A program made the translations under genes and the position numbers. Below are positions 54,449 through 64,000 of a stretch of 64,000 nt of DNA, piece by piece. Each line of letters starts with the position of its first letter. The stretch's first letter is position 1. This stretch comes from Sipunculus nudus. Taxonomy: Eukaryota > Annelida > Sipuncula > Golfingiida > Sipunculidae. The stretch lies in contig CM049308.1 of assembly GCA_026874595.1 (NCBI GenBank), forward strand, positions 26,276,367-26,340,366, in the 5' to 3' direction. Below the pieces are notes generated by a model. It had not been told where the DNA came from. It did no database searches and saw only the letters and a list, made by a program, of their open reading frames with translations.

Positions 54449-55049
54449 GTAAGACTTTATCAGCATCTGCTACACAGAAACTATAGATAAATTCTTTCGG
54501 GTCAAAGGATACATTGACTGATATCCAATAATATATTCTGTGGTTGCGTTTTTGTTCGCGAGGATTTCAATTTTGCGATATTCATGAAACCGACGGGTTG
54601 TCTAATAATAAAACCTTCGAGGGAGAGAAGTCGATAGAAGAAAAAAAGATTGGTATTATAAATAAAAATACATCTTTTACATTGAACGTCACAGAAAAGT
54701 TGCTATATATTAGGAAAATTACAAATCTTGCAAAGTATCTGCCACTAATGAACAATAATTCACAGTGCGATGCTCTCATGGGTCTCCATTCAACTATAAA
54801 GATTTTGTATATACCATGATCGTGACATCATGAAAATGGAGCCCGCAAATCACCGAAGAAAAAGATTAAATATCAGCCTCACGAATTTAAAGCAAACTAC
54901 AGTATGTAAAAGGTTTTTAATGAAGGTGTCCCTATTACAATTCAATTTTTCAATATATACAAGTTTATTTTACATTCGTTGATTGTCGACTCTGTTCATG
55001 AAATTACCCGTGTGATAATGTGGAATGGTACTGATAATTATCGTTTCAA
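54449..55049. other. Intergenic, nothing supported
   Basis: AT-rich DNA; open frames on both strands overlap and are not credible. Confidence 0.45.
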
Positions 55050-56525
55050 AAAGAAACTAACAGTATCCAATTGGAAATGGATTCCAAAGAAGCTACATGG
55101 GATTTCCAAAGAATCAAAAAAGGGATTCAAAAGAAGCTAAAAGGGTTTTCCCAAGAAGCTAAAATGGATTCAAAAGAAGCTTAAAGGTTTTCCGAAGAAG
55201 CTAAAGTAGAATTCAAAAGAAGCTTAAAGGGTTTTCACAAGAAGCTAAATTGAAATCAAAAGAAGCTAAAAGGTTTTCTTAAGAAGCTAAAAAGGGATTC
55301 CAAAGAAGCTAAAAGTGTTTTCCCAAGAAGCTAAAATAGATTCAACAGAAACTAAAAGGGTTTTCCAAAGAATCTGAAATGGATTCAAAAGAAGCTAAAA
55401 GGTTTTCCCAAGAAGCTAAAAATGGATTCGAAAAAAGCTAAAAGGTTTTCCCTAGAAGCTGAAAAGGGATTCAAATGAAGCTAAAAGGGTTTTCCCATTA
55501 AGCTCAAATGGATTCAAAAGAAGCTTAAAGGTTTTCCCAAGAATCTGAAATAGATTAAAAAAAAACTTGAAAGTTATCCCAAGAAGCTAAACGGGGACTC
55601 AAAAAAGCTTAAAGGGTTTTCCCAAGAAACTAATATTGATTAAAAAAAAGCCAAAAGGTTTTCCCAAGAAGCTAAAAAGGGATTCAAAAGAAGCTAAAAC
55701 TGTTTTACCAAAAAGCTAAACATGATTCAAAAGAAGCTAAAAAGTTTTCTCAAGAAGCTAAAAAGGGATTCAAAATAAGCTAAAATGGATTCAAAGAAGT
55801 TCAAAGATTTTTCCAAGACGATAAAGTGGATTCAAAGACTAAAAAGTTTTTCAACAGAATCTGAAATGGATTCAAAAGAAGCTAAAATGTTTTCCCAAGA
55901 ATCTGAAATAGATTCGAAAGAAGCTGAAAGGTTTTCCCAAGACGCTAAAATTGATTCAAAGAAACTAAAAGATTTTTCCAAGAATTTGAAATGGATTCAA
56001 TAGAAGCTAAAAGGTTTTCTTAAGAAGCTAAAATGGATTCAAAAGAAGCTAAAAGGGTTATCTCAAGAATCTGAAATGGATTCAATAGAAGCTAAAAGGT
56101 TTTCCCAAGAAGATAAAAAGGGATTCAAAGAAGCTGAAAGGGTTTTCCCAAGAAGCTAAAATAAATTCAAAAGAAGCTTAACGTTTTCCCAAAGAAGTTT
56201 AAATAGATTCAAAATAAGCTAAAATGGTTTTCCATGGAAGCTAAAAGGGGTTTCCAAAGAAGCTAAAAGAGGTTTCTCAAGAAGCTAAAATGGATTCAAA
56301 AGTATTTAAAAGGTTTTCCAAAGAAGCTAAAAAGGGATTCCAAATAAGCTAAAAGGGTTTTCCCAAGAAGCTTAAATGGATTCAAAGGAAGCTAAAGAAT
56401 TTCCACAAGAAGGTGAAATTGATACAAAAGAAACTAAAAGGGTTTTCCCAAGGAACTAAAAGGAGTTTCCAAAGATGATGAAATGGATTAGGAAGAAGCG
56501 AAAAGAGTTTTCTCAAGATGTTTTC
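55050..56525 (+). repeat. ~21-bp satellite (42-bp dimer), first block
   Basis: About 1.5 kb of diverged copies alternating GATTCAAAAGAAGCTAAAAG and TTTTCCCAAGAAGCTAAAA. Each monomer centres on CAAGAAGCTAAAA with period near 21 bp. A 72-codon open frame inside it repeats SKEA-FSQE because period is near a multiple of three; not a gene. Confidence 0.9.
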
Positions 56526-57340
56526 TCTAGGGATCGGTATCGCTTACAAATTTCGTATTGCAATATATTGCGTATGTGGTAGCGTACTGTGATACGCACT
56601 GCAAAATTATATTATATTAAATTTACAGGGGAATAAATGTGTTTTCTGATATTTATGTATGTGTGGGTGTTAATATTAAATCATAATCATGTTGAATATA
56701 ATGTATTGACAAAATTTAAGTCTATGCAAATCAGTGTATTTCACACAGGAACTATGGCTAAATTATTATTACTTACTTGTTGACGATGCTGAAGGAAATA
56801 TTTACGATACAATTTTTCGCAATGCCTTACCATATGCAAATGACTTGGCACTAATAGAATTCTTGACTGTGATTTCGCACAGACAGGGATAGATGGTGTA
56901 CCCAATCAGCCGTGTGCCACATCACAAGTCTGCCGTTCATGATAATCTTTATCGTTCAGCGATAATCTTTCCTGAAATTTTATCTCCTGCAAAAAAAATA
57001 TATATATATAAGGAGAGAATATTAATAAAAATAAATAATTATTATGATCGTGTTCTGAACTTCATTCTCTTTTTGTGTGGGAATATTTGGGTACCAATAA
57101 TTCATCGAACAGAACTTATGGTCAATCAAGCCGACTTAAACATTTCATACTAAACAACCCGAGTCGTGTCTTTAGACACGGTAGCGACTTTATTCTCGGC
57201 CCATCCCTTTCACATGTCTAAATTTGCACCAGAAACCTTATGTTTTATCACAATAAATCAGTTTCAGTGACAATATATCGAAATTATCGATATATGAAAA
57301 CCATATCGCGACACGCAATCTGCGAATCACCGTACGGCGA
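56526..57340. other. Segment interrupting the satellite; possible TIR element
   Basis: Left edge GGGATCGGTATCGC and right edge (reversed) TGTATCGCCGTACGGTGATT are both followed by TTCG/TTGCR-type motifs (CAATATATTGCG; AGATTGCGTGTCGCG), suggesting diverged inverted ends. No duplication confirmed. Confidence 0.3.
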
Positions 57341-57344
57341 TACA

Positions 57345-59169
57345 GGGCACAGATCGTAACCGCTGTACCTGAAATCTTCTTACTTGACATCCAGGGAGGT
57401 CCATGAAAATCTCCTTGGAAACCTGAAATAAGGTCTCTGTTACCAATATTCTCCGAGCTATGGGTCTCGTTAGTACCCCCCCCCCCCCCAACCAGAATAA
57501 TAAAATAATTGATACAAAAGCTTTAGTATCTGAATAACTACTGCATTAATCACCATAATTCTTTGCGTGAACATTGTTTATGGAGTGTTCCATCAGTTCC
57601 TGCAAACTGGTTGCGCCACCTGTATTTTTTCTAATTTCAACAATTTTTTCTCTCTATTTTTGATACCTTCAAAGAAACTGTCATCTGTTAACAGGGCACA
57701 AATCGTAACCGCTGTACCTGAAACTTCTTACTTGACATCCAGGGTGGTCCATGAAAATCTCCTTGGAAACCTGAAATAAGGTCTCTGTTACCAATATTCT
57801 CCGAGCTATGGGTCTCGTTAGTACCCCCCCCCCCCCCCCCCCAACCAGAATAATAAAATAATTGATACAAAAGCTTTAGTATCTGAATAACTACTGCATT
57901 AATCACCATAATTCTTTGCGTGAACATTGTCTATGGAGTGTTCCATCAGTTCCTGCAAACTGGTTGCGCCACCTGTATTTTTTCTAATTTCAACAATTTT
58001 TTCTCTCTATTTTTGATACCTTCAAAGAAACTGTCATCTGTTAACAGGGCACAAATCGTAGCCGCTGGACCTGGAATCTTCATACCTGACATCAAGGGAG
58101 GTCAATGATAAGTCTCTGTGGAAACCTGTAGTTAGGTCTCTGTTACTCATATTCTTCTAGCTATGGGGTTCGTAAGTACCCCACAAAATAATTGAAAAAA
58201 TTGAAACAAAACTCGAGTATCTGAATAACTAATGCATTGGTCACCGTGATTCTTTGCATGAATATTAACCATGAAGTGTTCCATCAGTTCCTGCAAACTG
58301 GCAGCGCCACCTGTATTTTTTTAAATTTTTTTTTACGTATTTTTCCCTCTATTTTTGATACCCTCAAGGAAGCTGTCATCTGTTAACGGGGCACAAAACA
58401 TAACAGCTGGACCTGGAATCTTCATACCTGGCATCTAGGGATGTCCATGAAAAGTCTACATGGTAATCTGAAGTTAGGTCTCTGTTACTCATATCCTCCG
58501 AGCTATGGGGCTCGTAAGCACCCCTCAGAATAAATGAAAATTTTACAAAAGCTTCAGTATCTGAATAACTACTACATTGTTCACCATACTCCTTTGCTTG
58601 AATACTGATCATGAAGTTTTTCATCAGTTCCTGCAAACCTGTATTTTTTTCTATTTTTTGTAATTTTTTCTCTATTTTTGATACCTTCAAAGAAGCTGTC
58701 ATCTGTTAACAGATCGTAACCGCTGGACCTAGATCCTTTTCACTTGTCATCCAGGGAGACTAATAAAAAATCTTCTTGGAAACCTGAGATTAGATCTCTG
58801 TTACTCATATTCTCTGAGCAATAGGGCTCGTAAGTACCCCGAGGAATAAATAAAAATTTATACAAAAGCTCTAGTGTCTGATTAACTAATGCCTTGATAG
58901 CCACGATTCTTTGGATATATTGATCATGGAGTGTTTCATCCTTTCCTGCAGACTGGTGGCACTATCTGTATTTCTTTACAAATTTTACGCATTTTTTCTT
59001 CTTTTTATGAGACCTTTAAATGAAGTGGTCATCTGTCCTAAAGCCCACTGAAACCCATTTCTTAGGACTTTTCACAAAATTCATGATTTTTTGGCACTCT
59101 TGCAGTCATTTTGCTCATTGTTCAACATTCCTTGAATTCAGCTGAGCGTCATAGCCCATGGACCACTAG
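57345..59169 (+). mobile_element. HINE/pearl-like element, copy F (5' truncated)
   Basis: Begins inside a core unit (AGGGCACAGATCGTAACC) with further units at 57687, 58039, 58381 and about 58707 (spacing 326-352 bp), each with TTCCATCAGTTCCTGCAAAC and a GCGCCACCTGTA-type motif. 3' end CAGCTGAGCGTCATAGCCC then ATGGACCACTAG and TTTTT. No GTCCGTC-type 5' part. Confidence 0.78.
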
Positions 59170-60440
59170 TTTTTCCAAAAATGCTTTGAAGGGCTTCCAA
59201 AATAAGCTGACTATCCCCCTTTCCAGAGAGGTGAAAGAGATTTTCCCTAAGAACCTTAAAAAGTTTTCCCGTGTTGGGGGTCATATGACTGGTTTTGGAA
59301 TCGAGGCAGGCTCCGCCGGCCTAGGACTCGGCCCAACTTAGCATCGGAAGGCTACGACTCGGACGCGACCCCGAGATTTTCCCCTCGGTTAAATGGGCTG
59401 AGGCCGGCTAATGGCCGCTTCAGTTTTACCTATTTTGTATACATGTATATATATTTGAGCTATAACCATTACAAGAATGTAAACACTAAATCTTAGTTGA
59501 ATGGACTCTAGCCCCGGTCTCGGAGATCCGTGACTGGGACTCGGTCTTGGCCTTAGGCCGGCCTAGACTCGGTCTTGGCTTCGAAGGGTCGTGACTCGAC
59601 TACAACACCCGGGTTCCCCCCCCCCCCCCCCCAAGACGCTGAAAGGGTTTTCAAACAAGCTTATATTTCTAGGAAGCTAAAAGAATTTTCCCCAAAAAAC
59701 TCAAACGGTCCCCCCCTAAGATGCCGGGAGGGTTTCCAAAAGAAGCGGACAGTATCCTCCAAAAGAGGCTAAAAAGTTTTCTCAAAGACATTGAAATGTT
59801 TTTTTATTAAGAAGCTAAAGGGTTTTTCCAGGGAGCTAAAAGGGTTTTCGAAGAAGCTAAAAGGGTTTTCAAAAACGTTGAAAGGGTTTCCTCAAGTAAG
59901 CTGAAAGGGTTTTCATATAAACGTAAAAGGGGGGTTACCCAAGAACCTGAAGGGTTTCCCCTCCCAAGATACTGGAAGTGTTTTTCAAACCAAAAGTACT
60001 CTCCCAAGAAGCTGAACGGGTTTTCTTGCAAAAAACTGAGTGTTTTCCAATGAGGCTGAAGGTTTTCCAAAAGAACCTGAAGGATTTCCCCAGAGATGGT
60101 GAAAAAATCCCAAAGAAACTAAACCTAGACGCTGAAAGCGTTTTCCAGAGAAGCTTAAAGGGTTTTTTTCCCGAGGAAGCTGAAAGAGTTTTCTGAAGCA
60201 GCTGGGTTTCCCCAAGAAGCTAAAGGGGTTCCAAAGAAGCTAAAAGGGTTTTCAGAAAAAGCTTTAGGGCTCTCCCTAAGAAGTTGGAAAGTTTTTTTTT
60301 TCACAGATGCTGAGAGAGGTTTCCCAAATATACTGAAAGGGTTTACTGAAATGCATAAAGGGTTTTTCAAGAAACTGAAAGAGGTTTCCATAGATACTGA
60401 ATGGGGGGGGGGCTTTCCAAGAATCTGAAAGGGCTTAGAT
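59170..60440 (+). repeat. ~21-bp satellite, second block (diverged, G/C richer)
   Basis: Copies of TTTTCCCAAGAAGCTGAAAGGG-like units resume right after the HINE end and continue to about 60440. Interrupted at 59270-59620 by GGACTCGG/GGCCGGCCTA-rich DNA and a C run. ORFs across it on both strands are period artefacts. Confidence 0.8.
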
Positions 60441-61972
60441 TTTAAAACATGAGCAAAAAAAAAAAAAAAACAAAACAAATACAAATAAGAATCTTTATTA
60501 TCTCTATACAAATATCTGTTTTGATATCTATAAAGTTTTCAACAATATGTACACTTACAGAACTGATTAAATGTATATAAAACGATCTTGCTTTTATTTA
60601 CAGATGGCCTTAGATGTTCTTCAGACTTAAATCATTAGGTTTCCATATTCTTGGCCAGGGCTGCATCAGTTATGATATGTCAATGTAAAACATCCATCAA
60701 GAAAAATTTAAATGGAAATATATAAGTTTTGATTATATTCCTATTCTCTGGCTTTTCCGAATTTTCTAGCTGTCGTGCATGAAACATAACATTCAGATCA
60801 CTAATAATAATGTGTCCATTTTCATAGTTGACATTTTTAACTTATTATAATTCCTGTAAATACTTTACCTGCAGACAAACAATTTCTAATATAATATAGA
60901 TTTCTCCTCTTATACAGCTGATGTATAACTTCCAATGATGCAAATTAATGAAAATACATATATGTGAGGTGTATATATCTAAAACTGCATGGATTACAAG
61001 TTATTTACAGGAACTGATGGAAACTTTTACAAAAATACATGTCTCCACACCTCAGTTATTTATGTAATATATTGCCTGTCAATCAGCAGCATATGATACA
61101 TTTGATCACTGCAATAAAGCAGATCTAAATATCTAAAAATATTAGTGGTATAAAATGTATACTGCTCATATGAAAGATCATTAAAGACAATTGTATATTT
61201 ACATAATATATGATAACTATGTACAAGTCTGTGGTCAAATCACAGGGAATGTAATTATTCATAACTGTGCTGTCTGCTGTTAATTACCAATGCATGCTAC
61301 ATATAGTAAAACCTAAAAACTACCATCAATGGGACCTCAATGAAGTGGTCACATTTTGAGGTGATAGTTTAATACAGGTCTTCTATAAAGAGCAAATATG
61401 ATTTGAGAACATTAAAATATGGTCTTCATTTAAAGGTGGTCGCTAAATTCAGGTGGTCATAAAGTGAGGTTTTACTGTATATAGAACAGGCTGCAGGCTT
61501 CATAGCATTAATGCTATCAGAAGAAGAAACTGCTATCAATCTTGTAAAATACTTTCTTATTAAACATGTTGTGTTTGTTGATTTAAGAAAAGCTTTTGAT
61601 GTCATGCTTGCTGTTCTAATGATAATGCTCAATTAAAATACTAAAAAACGAAGGATAAAGAAAAAGTAATGAAGCTACAGTATCTCAGTAAAAATGTAAA
61701 TGTGTGATGAATAGAGAAAAACCTAAATGTAGCAAAAACTACATAAACATATATGGTTGTGTAATAGGAAATGCTGTTAACCAGTCTTATCGCCATGTCA
61801 TTTCTTCTCATACAACCATCTGAAGAAACAAACTAGTTTAAATAGTGGAGAAGACCAGTCTATTATCATCATAACAAATGATATTTGCTGCAAAAGCCAG
61901 TCTAGTTTTGAACATGGGATGAAGAACAAATGATGGAGGGGACCAGTCTATTCTTATCACTACGATAACTGT
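60441..61972. other. Downstream of claudin-like paralogue; 3' UTR/intergenic
   Basis: AT-rich with an A run at 60455-60471. Contains the short reverse-transcriptase-like relic listed separately; otherwise nothing recognised. Confidence 0.45.
61490..61620 (+). pseudogene. Tiny LINE reverse-transcriptase relic
   Basis: Frame reads VVFVDLRKAFDVMLAVL, resembling the RT motif F-x-D-L-x-K-A-F-D-x-V of non-LTR retrotransposons, preceded by EEETAINLVKYF. Only about 40 codons remain, so family cannot be assigned. Confidence 0.4.
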
Positions 61973-62160
61973 TTATTCCACTTCCCCAAACAGGACTTCC
62001 AGTATCATAAATATAGCAGTAAAGAAACTCAGTATACAGCAGACGCATGCCAGGCCATAAGCCCAGTGTAGCTGTAAGGCACCGGTCCCATCTGGAGAAT
62101 CTCTGGCCAGTTCCCAATACTTCCCGCCAAATGATGTCACACAGATAAGCTGGAATAACC
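61973..62160 (-). CDS. Claudin-like paralogue, last exon
   Basis: Begins LFQLICVTSFGGKYWELARD and ends with TM4 and LFGEVE-stop. Its second extracellular loop is longer than in the neighbour and the cytosolic tail is only a few residues, so the two products would differ most at the C-terminus. Confidence 0.84.
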
Positions 62161-63452
62161 CTGAAAGGAAAAAAAAATGAATAAATTATTATATTATCTT
62201 AAATGCATCAACCAATACTTGAAATACTGGCCAATGTCAAGTTTTGTCCTGGTAATATCTCAATATATCTGAAATTTCATGCATTTTATTATCTAAAATA
62301 ATTCAATTTTATTACATATCATCAGTTATTTCATAATATCTTTCAGAATATTTCTTTCACAATTAAGCTTACTGCTTTTATGATGACATATGAGTTTTTC
62401 AATACAATTTACACTTCAACTGGATAATATATATAACTTGTCCAGTCTGGATATTTTACAGAAAATGATTATCAGTGGGGTCTATTTTCATACAATAATA
62501 CAAATTTTAGAATATTTAACATTCCATATACATGTATTACACTTATTAACAAGCACTGGGATTAATTTAAGCTCTCAGAAATGTAATTTTACAAAATTAA
62601 AATATCACTCTTGTTTTCTTTAATTTTATTGGTTTGACTTAAAATCATCCTGAACCCATCCTTCTGATGCTTGCTGATATCAATTCACTCTACAATTATG
62701 TAAAAGAAACTTTCTGGATAACTTTATACATTAGGCAAAAAAAAGGTATGGTTCTATGGCACTTTTTTTTAGAAATCAGTACGGGCAAGCAATATTTTAT
62801 TTTCTACCTTTTTTTGTACGTTTTGATAAAATGAATCAGGGAAAAGTGTGACAATAACAGATTTTTTTTTTGCAACAGGTAAAAGCACTATATAACAAAG
62901 GAAATTTTATCAAAATTACATTACATTATCTTCTTGAAAGATGAAAATCAAAATAAAACTATTTGATGTAGGGAGTTAAATTGACCTGGGTGGTGCCTGA
63001 GAACCATACCTTTTATTTTTTTGGCCTTATCCTACTTTAATTTTAGGATTTGGGTGTGGTAAAAAAAAGTGTTATCCCCCTTTGCTGAAATATGTCCTCT
63101 TGCCACAAAACTATGTCTACAGATAGATTCTCTCATTGATGCTGTCTTCAAAGTACTTTTGTGTCACATACCCACATCCTTAATGAGTAAAGATTCTTGA
63201 CACTGTTCACGGGGTCGGCCATTTTTGTGTACACACTAAACCTTAATGTCACAGATAACCTGTTAGAATTATGGATATATTGCTTGAATATAAAATTATG
63301 GGATGTACCTGAAATTGCAGACATGGTAACCCCTATGACAGCTATCTTCATCTCTCCTTCCATAGCAAAAACATATGCAGCAACTGCACCCACTGACCCC
63401 AGTATAGTGAACAACGACAATGTGGCAAAGGACTGGGCGACCTTCAGCCAAT
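61973..63452 (-). CDS. Second claudin-like four-pass protein, 5' exon outside the window
   Basis: Two minus-strand exons are present: 63452-63309 (144 nt) and 62160-61973 (188 nt, with TAA). Acceptors are catttcag and cctttcag; the donor is GTACAT. The first exon begins in phase 1, so at least one upstream exon carrying TM1 and the GLW loop must lie past 64000. Encoded segments are WLKVAQSFATLSLFTILGSV (TM2), a short charged turn (EGEMKI), AVIGVTMSAISG-LFQLICVTSF (TM3), an extracellular loop GGKYWELARDSPDGTG, and ACVCCILSFFTAIFMILEVL (TM4), ending FGEVE. Topology, exon boundaries and phases match the gene at 48128-52963, supporting a paralogue, although residue identity is low. Confidence 0.84.
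62161..63308. other. Last intron of claudin-like paralogue
   Basis: AT-rich intron bounded by GTACAT and cctttcag on the minus strand; no repeats recognised. Confidence 0.7.
63309..63452 (-). CDS. Claudin-like paralogue, penultimate exon
   Basis: Encodes a Trp at the splice junction followed by TM2 and the first half of TM3, as exon 2 of the neighbouring gene does. Phase 1 at both ends. Confidence 0.84.
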
Positions 63453-63603
63453 CTGAAATGAATCCACAGTAAAATCTAAATTACAGGATACTCATCAGGA
63501 CAATCCATGTAACCTTCAGTCATTATGAAATGAAATCCACAGTAACATTAAAATTACAAACACTCAGCAGCACAATTATTATATAACAATATCAATTTTA
63601 AAA

Positions 63604-64000
63604 CTAGAATTAGGGTAGTCAACAAGTGACTACATGTATCTGCCGAAATCAGAGTGGCACAGGTGAAGTGAGGCATGGATTGAGTGGCAAGGGGAAATAG
63701 AGTGAAGTGTTGCATATCAGCATGGATGTCTGCAGCCGAAATGTGTACATAGGTTGCGCCACCTACCACAAAATCAAGAAAGCTGTCCAAGTTGTATACA
63801 TATGCAAAATTAAAGGCAGATAAGTCAAACCACTTCATGTATATGAGTGATTTTAGCCGTTGGCAGGCAAAGAGCTATGTGAAATCTATACACATGCAAA
63901 ATTTTGGCCCAATCGGTTATATGGTTCCAGAGATATGAGCTTGGATGTCTGCAGCGTTAACAAGATGTAGGTGGCACCACCTGTCATAAAATCAAGAGAG
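63604..64000 (-). mobile_element. HINE-like element, second family, copy 3 (runs off window)
   Basis: Minus-strand 3' end with CCCTAATTCTAG then TTTTAA at 63604, preceded by a hairpin-like AGTCACTTGTTGACT. Core blocks (CTTTCTTGATTTTGTGGTAG on the minus strand, CCAATCGGTTATATGGTTCC on the plus) match copies at 42747 and 49060. 5' part lies beyond the window. Confidence 0.7.

Noticed and set aside
55785-56003. 72-codon ORF with repeated SKEA/FSQE peptide
   Set aside because: Product of the ~21-bp satellite period being a multiple of three; adjacent units break the frame.

Overview
This is a eukaryotic nuclear window, most likely from a bivalve or other mollusc. Genes are split into short exons with GT-AG introns. 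The sequence is AT-rich, with many microsatellites and C/G homopolymers. It is heavily colonised by non-autonomous rolling-circle (Helentron/HINE, 'pearl'-type) elements that begin TTTTTAGCTCAGCTGACTG, run into GTCCGTC-rich DNA and carry satellite-like cores, a repeat style I associate with bivalve genomes. Species cannot be determined by eye. I see nothing prokaryotic or viral.

Three protein genes can be supported. (1) Plus strand, 13305-38567: a complete nine-exon gene for a 362-residue phytanoyl-CoA dioxygenase (PhyH) superfamily enzyme, with His167, Asp169 and His262 as predicted Fe(II) ligands and Arg273 as predicted 2-oxoglutarate ligand. (2) Minus strand, 52963-48128: a complete three-exon gene for a 220-residue four-pass membrane protein of the PMP22/EMP/claudin-like type. 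(3) Minus strand, 63452-61973: the last two exons of a paralogue of gene 2 with the same intron phases; its first exon lies beyond the window. Two orphan plus-strand exon candidates (50061-50163 and 54340-54448) lie near gene 2.

Most other sequence is mobile-element DNA. 0-3 kb: HINE-like elements with different cores. 4-13 kb: a MITE family, TIR elements ending in CCGTATTT, a chimeric HINE and a foldback element just upstream of gene 1. Intron 2 (14-21.5 kb): a minus-strand HINE with nuclear-receptor-like DR1 motifs, a 36-bp tandem repeat, and two copies of a ~705-bp element with 9-bp target-site duplications. Intron 4 (23.2-26.9 kb): Penelope-like GIY-YIG fragments in inverted arrangement, a hammerhead ribozyme fold and a dead LINE. 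Intron 6 (27.5-36.8 kb): a 7.2-kb hAT-like element with an 8-bp duplication that holds a 158-bp satellite, itself interrupted by a 4.4-kb HINE with ~340-bp units. 42.7-44.8, 49.1-50.0 and 63.6-64.0 kb: a second HINE family on the minus strand. 55-60.4 kb: a ~21-bp-period satellite interrupted by another HINE.

The strongest unusual signals are the hammerhead ribozyme, the 9-bp-TSD element family, and a perfect 12-bp palindrome GGTGGCGCCACC that occurs at least 12 times and is shared by two otherwise different HINE cores. The genes do not form a pathway; the PhyH gene and the claudin-like pair are simply neighbours.
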